Positions 15,746 through 24,130 of a DNA stretch of 64,000 nt are shown in pieces. Numbering within the stretch: position 1 is the first letter of the stretch; each line of letters starts with the position of its first letter. Position numbers and translations under genes: made by a program. The stretch comes from Cohnella mopanensis (GTDB taxonomy: Bacteria; Bacillota; Bacilli; Paenibacillales; Paenibacillaceae), in the NCBI RefSeq assembly GCF_022352055.1, contig NZ_JAKRWM010000004.1, positions 496,001 to 560,000 of the forward strand. The letters run 5' to 3'. The notes under the pieces were generated by a model. It ran no database searches. It had not been told where the DNA came from and saw nothing but the letters and a program-made list of their open reading frames with translations.

Positions 15746-18718
15746 ATGAAGAAAAGTTTATCCCTTTTATTATCTGCTGCCTTGGTATTCGGTTCTTTCG
15801 GATCCCTGGCATCCGCAGCTGATGCACTTACAACTGCACAGAAATATCAAGCTCTGAAAGACAAAGGCATTCTTAAAGGTACTACAACTGGCGACGACGG
15901 TTTGAGTGACAAACTGAACCGCGCTCAATTCGCTACAATCGCTATCGCTCTTGCAGGTCTTTCCGAAGAGAAAACAGGCAAAACTTTCACTGACGTAACT
16001 GCAAAACAATGGTGGTACGGTGCAATCGAAGCTGCTGCTAAAGCAGGTTTGGTTGAAGGCAGCAACGGTAAATTCGACCCTAAAGGCGACGTTACTGTTG
16101 AGCAAGTTATCGTAATCGCTTCGAGAATCCTTAAGCTTGAAGAAGTTAAAGACGCTAAAGTAGAAGGCGCTTCTACTTGGGCTGCTGGTTACATCCAAGC
16201 TGCTATCGATTCCGGTCTGATCTCCGCTCGTACTGACTACAAAGCTGCTGCTACTCGTGGCCAAGCGATTGAAGTTGGATACCAAGCGTACATCACAGCT
16301 AACCCTGTTGCTCCTGAGAAAGCTTCCGTAGCTTCCGCTAAAGCAACTGGCGTTAAAAAAGTATCCGTAACTTTGGATAAAGCTGTTGATACTGCTAAAG
16401 CAAAATTGTCCCTGAAAAAAGGAACAATTGACGTTGCGACTACAACTAAGTGGTCCGATGACAAGAAATCCGCTACATTGGAACTTACTGACGTTGTAGT
16501 TGGCGAAGGTGAGTACACTGTAACGCTTAGCGGTTTGGAAGCAACTGAAATCGGTACAGCATCTGCTAAATTCACTGCAGAGAAAGAAAGAGTTACAAAA
16601 ATCGAGTTTGTTAACACAAACGAATACTTGGCTCGTTCTACCAACAACATCGTTAAAATCAAAGCATCTAACCAATACGATGAAAATGCTGCAGCTAACC
16701 CTGGTTCTTACACGGTATACGCTGGCAACAACAACGATGTATACGTGAAGTTGGGTAAAGACGCTATCACAGGCGAATTGTTGTTGACTTTGAACACAAA
16801 ACTTCTTACATCTGGCGGACAAGACGTATATCAAGGTAACAGCATTATCGCTGTTAACATCTTTAACAACGATACGCACATTACTGCTTCGAAAAACTAC
16901 AAAATGGGTACTGATCCATTCGTAAGCAAAATGGACATCAGCCCTGTTAAGTACAGCAATGGTAAAGACTTCCTTGGCGGCAAAGGCGAGAATGCGGTTA
17001 TCTCCGTTAACCAATTCGACCAATACGGTAACATTATCGCTTACTCTTCCAAAGATGACACTGACATTCGTTTCCAACTTAACGGATACGAACCAGATCT
17101 GAAAGCTACTGTTGGCGATTCCAACAACGACGACATTGCAGACGTTAAGATTGCTCTGGCGCAAAACGTTGACAAGACCCAAAAGTACACTTTCAACATC
17201 TTTAACCAAGCGGGTACTGCGACTGGAGAACTCTCTCTGCAATCCGCTAAAACAGCTAACAAGATTGAGTTCGGCGATGTTTCCAACCAAGTGGCAGCTG
17301 GTGATACAAGTGCATACGTGCCTGTAACTGCATATGACGCTGCTGGAAATCAACTCTCCGTTGATGATCTTGTTAACGCGCAAAATGCTGGCAGAATCAA
17401 GTTCCAAGTGTCTGGACTTGAGAATGTTCCTACTGGTGTAGATGGATATTCTTTCGTTACCTACGGTGAAAACAAAGGTAAACTGAAAATCGACTACATC
17501 CCAAGCAAACCTAGAACGACAATCGTAGCAACTGCTATCATTGCAACTTCTAACGCTAGCAGCGTAGCTTCGAAACAAATTCAAATTGGCGACGCTCGTG
17601 TTCCTACAACACTTAAAGTGATCGATGAAGCTAAACAAAAAACGGTTGCTCTTGGTGTTAGTGAATTCAAGTTTGCTGTTTACGACCAATACGGTAAACA
17701 ACTTGATAAAATCTTCAACCTTGATCAACAAGGTAATGTTGTAACTACTGCTCCAGCTGCAGGCAATGGAATTACAACTTACAAAGTATCTGTTACAACT
17801 TCTACTTATAGCACTGCGATTGCAATTAAAGATCGCGATGCAGGATTCCCTGTAGGTGCTACTGCGGACTACGCTAACAGTGCTCAATTAGAAAGCTACA
17901 ACAAAGGCTTTAAATTCGATGCTTCTGCTGCTTTGAGTGCTAACGATTCTGCGGCATTCACTGCTCAAATCATTAAAATCAAAGGTGATTCCGTAGTTAA
18001 TACAACTGAAATCGCTAAAGTCACCAGAAAAATCGAAGCTACAAACGACACGTTGAACTACACTGTGTCCGCTGTATCCGATCTGTTCAATGCACAAGAT
18101 TCTAAGAATGTAAAAGATGCTGCTTTGCCTGCTTCAGTTCAAAAAGAAGTTACTACAAGCGCATTTGCTAGAGAGATTTCTCTTTCCGCAACTGATGCAG
18201 CTGGTAACACTGTAGCAATTCCAAACACGATTACTCAAGCTTCTTCTAACAACCCTGTAGTTGCAGTTGCAACAGCGGTTACTGGTGGTAAAGCTAAAGT
18301 ACTTGGTAACAACAAAGGTACGACAACTATCGCTGTATCTTACACAACTAGCAAAGGTCTTCAAGAGCGTAAAACGATCACTGTTAACACTAAAGATGAT
18401 CTGATTACTGCAGCTAAAATCTCTGCTGGTAAATCCGCTCCGTCCATTGATAACTTGGACAATGCATTCGAAGCAATGGAAATCAAAGTAACTGATAACT
18501 ATGGCGTTGCTTACGAAAAAGCTACTGCAGCATCTTACAACTACCTGTTCGGTGTAACATTCTCTGTTTCGAATGTTAAACTTGCAAGTGGTGCTGAAGG
18601 TGGAACTGTAACCGTGGATCAAAACGGTGTCATCACTGTTGGTGGCAACGCTAAATACTTCGAATTGACTGCTTACACTGCTGATGGTTCCGCAAGCAGC
18701 TATGTAACTGTTAAGTAA
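15746..18718 (+). CDS. Major S-layer protein with N-terminal SLH domains
   Basis: A 990-aa exported protein. The signal peptide MKKSLSLLLSAALVFGSFG...ASA is cleaved before ADALTT. Three SLH modules lie at about residues 27-205, recognisable by LNRAQFATIAIALAG, FTDVTAKQWWYGAIEAAAKAGLVEG and the following FDP and ATRGQAIEVGY elements. The remainder is a series of beta-rich, lysine/threonine-rich, Ig-like domains. Codon choice is extreme (GCT, GGT, AAC; almost no TTA, CTA or TCA), as expected for a very highly expressed gene. SLH modules would anchor it to CsaB-pyruvylated SCWP. The adjacent glycan operon makes it a plausible glycosylation target, though this is not shown by sequence. Confidence 0.92.
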   Translation: MKKSLSLLLSAALVFGSFGSLASAADALTTAQKYQALKDKGILKGTTTGDDGLSDKLNRAQFATIAIALAGLSEEKTGKTFTDVTAKQWWYGAIEAAAKAGLVEGSNGKFDPKGDVTVEQVIVIASRILKLEEVKDAKVEGASTWAAGYIQAAIDSGLISARTDYKAAATRGQAIEVGYQAYITANPVAPEKASVASAKATGVKKVSVTLDKAVDTAKAKLSLKKGTIDVATTTKWSDDKKSATLELTDVVVGEGEYTVTLSGLEATEIGTASAKFTAEKERVTKIEFVNTNEYLARSTNNIVKIKASNQYDENAAANPGSYTVYAGNNNDVYVKLGKDAITGELLLTLNTKLLTSGGQDVYQGNSIIAVNIFNNDTHITASKNYKMGTDPFVSKMDISPVKYSNGKDFLGGKGENAVISVNQFDQYGNIIAYSSKDDTDIRFQLNGYEPDLKATVGDSNNDDIADVKIALAQNVDKTQKYTFNIFNQAGTATGELSLQSAKTANKIEFGDVSNQVAAGDTSAYVPVTAYDAAGNQLSVDDLVNAQNAGRIKFQVSGLENVPTGVDGYSFVTYGENKGKLKIDYIPSKPRTTIVATAIIATSNASSVASKQIQIGDARVPTTLKVIDEAKQKTVALGVSEFKFAVYDQYGKQLDKIFNLDQQGNVVTTAPAAGNGITTYKVSVTTSTYSTAIAIKDRDAGFPVGATADYANSAQLESYNKGFKFDASAALSANDSAAFTAQIIKIKGDSVVNTTEIAKVTRKIEATNDTLNYTVSAVSDLFNAQDSKNVKDAALPASVQKEVTTSAFAREISLSATDAAGNTVAIPNTITQASSNNPVVAVATAVTGGKAKVLGNNKGTTTIAVSYTTSKGLQERKTITVNTKDDLITAAKISAGKSAPSIDNLDNAFEAMEIKVTDNYGVAYEKATAASYNYLFGVTFSVSNVKLASGAEGGTVTVDQNGVITVGGNAKYFELTAYTADGSASSYVTVK

Positions 18719-18732
18719 TCAAGAGGTATAGA

Positions 18733-18766
18733 AAAGGGAGACCAGAAATGGTCTCTCTTTTTTTTA
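18733..18766 (+). terminator. Strong terminator after the S-layer gene
   Basis: GGGAGACCA and TGGTCTCTC form a stem with a GAAA tetraloop, followed by nine T. It isolates the S-layer transcript from the downstream genes. Confidence 0.92.
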
Positions 18767-18885
18767 TTTAAAGATGAACACACTACAATAGTGTATTGTA
18801 ATAAAGAGTAGAATGATCGAAACTTATTGGTATCTTCAAACGTCTATTATATATAAGGTTAAAAATGGAGGATGAGGATATCGCA

Positions 18886-21045
18886 ATGAATAACCTACGA
18901 GCCAGAAAAGTTTTTTTAAGTTTGATCTGTGTATTAATGTTATTCTCAATAGTTAATCCTGTATACGGTGCAGGAACAGTACAGAAAACGAAGACACTTC
19001 AGCCCCAAAAGCTTGGGACAGTAACATTGAAGGCGAACGTAACCGCAGAAGTGAATAATCTAGTTATGATACCTTCAAATAATGGGCAATTGTTAAGTAT
19101 GACTTTGACAGTCAAAAATAACAGTAACTCTGAGTTGAATTTCATTGATTACTGGCTAGAGTTATATACAAAATCAGGAACTAAATATTCGCTAACAACA
19201 TCATCTAAAGATATAGGTAAGATCGCGGCCAAATCGTCGAAAGATATCGTGTTCTTCGGTCAAGTCGGCTCGAATATTAAACTGACTGATTTACTGATCA
19301 AAGTCATTAAATGGGACTTCTCAGTTGCTTCATATACCCGAGTATTAGGGAATTTTACAGTTCCTCAGAAATATATACATGTAACTCCAGCTAACTATAG
19401 TAAGGTTGTTAGTGCAGACGATACGAAGATTTCGTTTTTAGTTAAACAATCCAATATCGGTAAGAGCGAGAAGTATTATAGACCGGATATTAAGATAGCG
19501 ATTAAGAATGAAGGAAAAAGATTATTCACTTTACCGGAATATGAAATAGCGATTCAAACTTCAGATGGACTATTGTATCCATTAACAGCCAAAAATCTAA
19601 AAGGCACTGCACTAAGTCCATTAAGTGAAAAAGAGTTTCAACTTTCAACGTCCATTCCTTTAGAGGCAAAACAAACGGGATGGAAAATGGTTGTTATTCT
19701 TCCCGTAAATGAAGGGAAAGATAAAATTCCGTTAGCCCTGTTTAATCTACCAAAAGCAACAGTGGAATCCGTAGATGAAATTGGAAAGGTGTACAACTTT
19801 GCAAACACAGACGGAGTTTACTACATCAGTCTAGATTCAATGAATCGATTACCTCTTGAAGATAATGATTTAGTGATTAGTAATTTGACATTGTTCAATA
19901 AAGGTACTGAGTCTTTAGTGATCCCTAGCATGACGGGGAAAATTTTATTTAATGATTCGGTTGAAAAGCCAATAACAGTTAGTAACAATACAAAACAAAT
20001 CTCAATTCAACCTGGAACCTCGATCAAGCTGCAAGCTATTGCTAAAGTTCCATACACCTTTGATATAGCTAAAATGAAATTTACCTTACAACAAAAAGAG
20101 TCCACAAGTGGATCCGAGGGAGAATTGGTTGACCTGATTGAATTTACTAATCAAGGTAAATTCGCACAGATTCGGACTGCAGATTGGAACAAAGGTTATG
20201 AGATTAACGATATTGGGTACAGAGCTAATGTAAATGTAAAGCATATGATGACCTATAAGGGAACTAATGCAGATCTAGCTGTTGCGCTTGTTTCTTTAAC
20301 AAGTTTAGAAAAACGAATGGCTGAAATTCAGCAATTTGCAGGTTATTTTGAAAAAGCGGATGGTACGACTTATCCTGCTAAGTTTCTTAACGTGAGTGAT
20401 AAGATTCCACAAGGTGGTAAAGCACTGATATATGCGGTAGGATCTGTGCCAAAGGGCTCGGACACATCAAACATGAAGTTGATCATAGGTAGAGCCATAA
20501 CAGAAACCAAGCAAAGCTCGACTGGTCAGACGGGCCAAGAGCAAAGCGAACTGGTAGGGTATGTAGATCCAGTATCAATTGCTCTACCTGCGGAAAGAAT
20601 TGAAAAGAAAAATCTTCAAAAGATTGATCTTGACCCTTATGAGCTATCTATTAATTTTATAGCGACTTATATTAGTTTCGTCCCAGGTTTAATGAAATTG
20701 AACATGGATTACACATTAGAGCAAAATTTATTAGCCAAAACTAATGCCAAGGATCAAAAGCTGATCTTTGAAATTGTCGACGCAGATGGAAAAACTACCT
20801 TTACTAAAGAAGTGCCGTTGCCTTCAGACGAAAGTACGGGTAAGGATGAAAACAGTATGCTTCTTATCGGAAAGAATTCTTTTGAGACTTCATGGACCGA
20901 TGAAAGGTTCGTTCTCAAAATTCAATTGCTTAAAGACTTCACATTTAATGTTTATCACCAAGTGCAACCTGGATACAAGAAATTGGTTGCTACACAGACG
21001 ATACCGTGGATGGTAAATAGAACACTTGAGCCAGAGTCTAAGTAA
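18886..21045 (+). CDS. Exported protein of unknown function between the S-layer and glycan genes
   Basis: A 719-aa protein with a signal peptide (RKVFLSLICVLMLFSIVNPVYG, cleavage before AGTVQK). I do not recognise a family. The mature part seems to hold several beta-sandwich domains of similar build: conserved stretches such as MTLTVKNNSNSELNF, LVISNLTLFNKGTESL and a later MKLIIGRAITETK resemble the LTV-N-hydrophobic strand pattern of extracytoplasmic Ig-like domains. No SLH domain or sortase signal is present. An in-frame ATG at 18865 exists, but GATGAGG places the start better at 18886. It stands alone between two terminators. A role at the cell surface is likely; anything more is guesswork. 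Confidence 0.6.
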   Translation: MNNLRARKVFLSLICVLMLFSIVNPVYGAGTVQKTKTLQPQKLGTVTLKANVTAEVNNLVMIPSNNGQLLSMTLTVKNNSNSELNFIDYWLELYTKSGTKYSLTTSSKDIGKIAAKSSKDIVFFGQVGSNIKLTDLLIKVIKWDFSVASYTRVLGNFTVPQKYIHVTPANYSKVVSADDTKISFLVKQSNIGKSEKYYRPDIKIAIKNEGKRLFTLPEYEIAIQTSDGLLYPLTAKNLKGTALSPLSEKEFQLSTSIPLEAKQTGWKMVVILPVNEGKDKIPLALFNLPKATVESVDEIGKVYNFANTDGVYYISLDSMNRLPLEDNDLVISNLTLFNKGTESLVIPSMTGKILFNDSVEKPITVSNNTKQISIQPGTSIKLQAIAKVPYTFDIAKMKFTLQQKESTSGSEGELVDLIEFTNQGKFAQIRTADWNKGYEINDIGYRANVNVKHMMTYKGTNADLAVALVSLTSLEKRMAEIQQFAGYFEKADGTTYPAKFLNVSDKIPQGGKALIYAVGSVPKGSDTSNMKLIIGRAITETKQSSTGQTGQEQSELVGYVDPVSIALPAERIEKKNLQKIDLDPYELSINFIATYISFVPGLMKLNMDYTLEQNLLAKTNAKDQKLIFEIVDADGKTTFTKEVPLPSDESTGKDENSMLLIGKNSFETSWTDERFVLKIQLLKDFTFNVYHQVQPGYKKLVATQTIPWMVNRTLEPESK

Positions 21046-21051
21046 TTCGGA

Positions 21052-21080
21052 AGCGAGCGGTGCTAAACCGCTCGCTTTTT
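21052..21080 (+). terminator. Rho-independent terminator before the glycan operon
   Basis: Perfect 9-bp stem AGCGAGCGG / CCGCTCGCT with a 7-base loop and a T5 tail, starting seven bases after the preceding stop codon. Confidence 0.9.
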
Positions 21081-21131
21081 GATGAAGAGAGCCTTGGCAG
21101 TTGCCAATGCCTTTACATAGTTAAATAATAA

Positions 21132-21160
21132 TTGTTTCGGTTAGTTATCGAGAGTATAAT
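21132..21160 (+). promoter_or_regulatory. Candidate sigma-A promoter of the glycan operon
   Basis: TTGTTT (21132-21137), a 17-base spacer and TATAAT (21155-21160), with a second TATAAT immediately after it (21161-21166). It is the only clear promoter before a run of genes with overlaps or short gaps reaching about 42.9 kb. Confidence 0.6.
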
Positions 21161-21216
21161 TATAATGTTATATATCAATAAAACTTAAGGCGATTAAAGT
21201 CTAGGAGAAGATAAAA

Positions 21217-22167
21217 TTGAAATCAGAATTAAGTTTGAAAAAAGTATTGAAATATGTACATCAGAATAAGAAATTGCTGTTAATAATTATGTTGGTATCA
21301 ATAATAACAAGTACAGCATTAAACCTATTATTGGTGAAAACAAATTATAATATGAACTTAAGTATACAACTGACTCCGGTAACAGAAGCAAATCAATTTC
21401 AAACGAGATTTAATCTTGTTAATAGAAAAGTATTGAACAAGAATAAGAGCTTAAACAAGATTATTAAGGATCTAGAGTTGGATCAAAAATTATATTCTCC
21501 TGAGAAGTTGATGCAGGTAATTACAATACAATCAGATGCAACAGAAAATAATGTAGAAATTAATGTGAATGGCTCAAACAAGCAAACGGCTAAAGACATC
21601 GCCATTCAGGTTGCGCAAGAGTTTGCAACAGAATGGATAAATGAATATACAAAAACGACGAAGTTAATTTATGAAGAAGGTTTAAAGGCCGATAAAGACG
21701 CATTAGATATTGCGAACATGAAATTAGAGTTGAATGGTAAAGCCTTAAAGGAAACATCGGTAACAATCGAGTTGGCGAATGTTATAAAAATGGATGGCCA
21801 GGTGGCCGATGGGGAGGAAATTAACCCTGTCTATGTTCAATTGATGAATAAATCGAACGAGTTGCAAGAAGAAGCCAGATTGATAGAGTTAAAGTTAGAA
21901 AAAGAGAAAAAGAAATATGAGGAGTTATTAACGAGTATTGAGAACCAAAAAACAACGGTAATGCCAAAGATGTTGAATAATGAGGATGTAGAAATTGAAC
22001 TAGATAAAGAATTCATTGAATTAGGTTCTATTCAAGACGGTAATCAGACATCTATGCTTTCCAGAATTGGGGTTATTGTTTTAGTTAATATCGCTTGCTT
22101 AATGTTTGCATTGCTTATCATAATTTTTAAAGAATACTTGAAAAACGAAAATGAACAAAAGTGGTGA
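21217..22167 (+). CDS. Wzz/YveK-like polysaccharide chain-length protein
   Basis: A 316-aa protein with the polysaccharide co-polymerase layout: an N-terminal membrane helix (about residues 20-40), a large extracytoplasmic helical/coiled-coil region (about 45-280; glutamate/lysine-rich, for example LKLEKEKKKYEELL) and a C-terminal helix (about 285-306). There is no attached tyrosine kinase. Members of this family set chain length of Wzy-made glycans; here the likely partner is the O-antigen-type protein two genes downstream. The start is TTG with AGGAG about ten bases upstream. Assignment is by topology rather than a strong motif, so it is tentative. Confidence 0.65.
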   Translation: MKSELSLKKVLKYVHQNKKLLLIIMLVSIITSTALNLLLVKTNYNMNLSIQLTPVTEANQFQTRFNLVNRKVLNKNKSLNKIIKDLELDQKLYSPEKLMQVITIQSDATENNVEINVNGSNKQTAKDIAIQVAQEFATEWINEYTKTTKLIYEEGLKADKDALDIANMKLELNGKALKETSVTIELANVIKMDGQVADGEEINPVYVQLMNKSNELQEEARLIELKLEKEKKKYEELLTSIENQKTTVMPKMLNNEDVEIELDKEFIELGSIQDGNQTSMLSRIGVIVLVNIACLMFALLIIIFKEYLKNENEQKW

Positions 22168-24118
22168 AGGCATGAACGGTAATCTCAAAAGGATGCTAAT
22201 GTTCATATTTATTGATTCCATAATCGTTGTCGCAGCAATATACTTAGCGTACTTGCTGCGATTTGATTTTGTCTTTTCGGAAGGCAACTTTGCATACATA
22301 GATTATGTAATCATTAATATGTTATGGCTTACGATCGGATGCAATGCTTATTTCAAGGTGTATAGGAAAATATGGAGATTCGCAAGCTTGGGCGATTACT
22401 TGAGTATCTTGAAGGGTACTGTTTTTGCTACGGCTTGTTTTTATATTCTTCATCATCTTCTTATCAATAGCATTTCTTATCACTATTTTTCTCGTTATAT
22501 AACAGTACCAAGAAGTACGACAATCCTGTCATTTGTATTGATTGCATTAGGGGTAACGCTAAGTCGGATACTTACGCGTGAAATAAAAGGCTTCAGAGGT
22601 AAAATCCAGAGTCATCATAGACGGTCTCTTATCTTCGGTGCCGGAGAAGCCGGTATGCTGGTTATTAAAGAGATGTATAACTCGAATTCGGAAAGTTATC
22701 CAGTAATTATTGCAGATGATGATGAGAGAAAAACCGGATATCATATGAATGGACTCTTGGTAGCAGGCCGTCGTAATGATATACCTGAGTTGGTTAAAAA
22801 GTATAACATCCAAGATATCATTTTAGCTATACCGTCAGTCAATAGAGTCGAACAGGCAAATATCCTTCAAATATGTAAAACAACAGGATGCCATATCAAA
22901 ATAATTCCGAAAATTAACGATCTAATAGATGGGAAGATTTCGCTTAACCTTATTAAGAATGTCGAAGTAGAAGATCTATTAGGCAGAGAACCGATAATCG
23001 TGGATCTAGGTCAAATAACTGGTTATATACGAAACAAGGTGGTATTAGTAACCGGAGCAGGGGGATCGATAGGGTCTGAACTATGCCGTCAATGCGCAAG
23101 GTTCGATCCGAAGACATTGCTTCTTCTTGGGCATGGGGAGAATAGTATTTATGAAATTGAGTTAGAGATGAGAAGTAAATATCCAAGTCTACATATTGAA
23201 ACCTTGATTGTAGACATTCAAGACCGACAGCGACTGTTGAGCATATTTGAGAAACATAAGCCCGAAGTGGTTTTTCATGCTGCGGCACATAAGCACGTTC
23301 CGTTAATGGAAAGAAACCCCATAGAAGCAATTAAAAACAATATATTTGGAACTAAAAATGTTGCGGAATGCGCTGATCTGTTTCATGTGGAGCGATTCGT
23401 AATGATCTCGACAGACAAAGCTGTAAATCCGACGAATGTGATGGGTGCAACAAAAAGAGCAGCAGAAATGTTTATTCTTCATATGAACGAGAGAAGTAAG
23501 ACGGACTTTGTTGCAGTGCGGTTTGGAAATGTTCTAGGCAGCAGGGGGAGCGTAATCCCTATTTTCAAAAAACAAATCGAAGCTGGCGGTCCCGTTACAG
23601 TTACTCATCCAGATATGGTCCGTTACTTCATGACAATACCGGAAGCCGTTCAATTGGTCATTCAAGCAGGGGCATTGGCTACAGGAGGAGAGATTTTTAT
23701 CCTTGATATGGGTCAGCCTGTTAGAATCTCGGATCTAGCCCATGATTTAATTCGCTTATCTGGAATGGAGCCTGACAAAGATATTAAAGTCGTATATACA
23801 GGAATCAGGCCAGGTGAAAAGCTTTTCGAAGAAATCCTGACCAACGAAGAAGGGGCAAGCGCGACAAAACATAATCGAATATATGTCGGTAAATCTTCAG
23901 AAATCTCCATTACTCATATGGAATTTGTGTTGAAGAGGTTAGAACAGCTGGTCAAGAATCCAGAAGAAACAAGCGACTTAGCAATACGCCAACAACTCGC
24001 AAATTTAGTGCCGACTTATAATTGGAGCGGAATACAAGGTTCTATTGAGGCGGTTCAGGAAAGTATTCGATCATCAATTGAAGTTTTGGCTACGGTAGAA
24101 AAAAATTCACTCAAATAG
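22151..24118 (+). CDS. Membrane-anchored nucleoside-diphosphate sugar 4,6-dehydratase (WbpM/PglF/CapD family)
   Basis: A 655-aa protein: four N-terminal membrane helices (about residues 12-145), a CoA-binding-like Rossmann domain (GAGEAGMLVIKEM), then an extended SDR domain starting VTGAGGSIGSELCRQ near residue 300. The active site has STDKAVNPTNVMGATK, in which the usual YxxxK tyrosine is Met, as in the SMK triad of WbpM-type UDP-GlcNAc 4,6-dehydratases. The product would be a UDP-4-keto-6-deoxy-HexNAc for a 6-deoxy or bacillosamine-type sugar, possibly the first sugar loaded by the phosphoglycosyl transferase at 39.4 kb. It overlaps the Wzz-like gene by 17 bases; an alternative start is ATG 22172. 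Confidence 0.9.
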   Translation: MNKSGEGMNGNLKRMLMFIFIDSIIVVAAIYLAYLLRFDFVFSEGNFAYIDYVIINMLWLTIGCNAYFKVYRKIWRFASLGDYLSILKGTVFATACFYILHHLLINSISYHYFSRYITVPRSTTILSFVLIALGVTLSRILTREIKGFRGKIQSHHRRSLIFGAGEAGMLVIKEMYNSNSESYPVIIADDDERKTGYHMNGLLVAGRRNDIPELVKKYNIQDIILAIPSVNRVEQANILQICKTTGCHIKIIPKINDLIDGKISLNLIKNVEVEDLLGREPIIVDLGQITGYIRNKVVLVTGAGGSIGSELCRQCARFDPKTLLLLGHGENSIYEIELEMRSKYPSLHIETLIVDIQDRQRLLSIFEKHKPEVVFHAAAHKHVPLMERNPIEAIKNNIFGTKNVAECADLFHVERFVMISTDKAVNPTNVMGATKRAAEMFILHMNERSKTDFVAVRFGNVLGSRGSVIPIFKKQIEAGGPVTVTHPDMVRYFMTIPEAVQLVIQAGALATGGEIFILDMGQPVRISDLAHDLIRLSGMEPDKDIKVVYTGIRPGEKLFEEILTNEEGASATKHNRIYVGKSSEISITHMEFVLKRLEQLVKNPEETSDLAIRQQLANLVPTYNWSGIQGSIEAVQESIRSSIEVLATVEKNSLK

Positions 24119-24130
24119 GTGGTTAGTGCT

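Noticed and set aside
15770-17887. A 705-aa open frame on the - strand across the S-layer gene
   Set aside because: It is in codon register with the S-layer gene, so its stops correspond to TTA, CTA and TCA sense codons, which this highly biased gene avoids. It begins and ends where the sense gene uses TTA codons. The peptide is Cys/Ser/Phe-rich and lacks a ribosome-binding site.
18134-18622. A 162-aa - strand open frame in the S-layer gene
   Set aside because: Same codon-bias artefact as the longer antisense frame; no start signal and an improbable composition.
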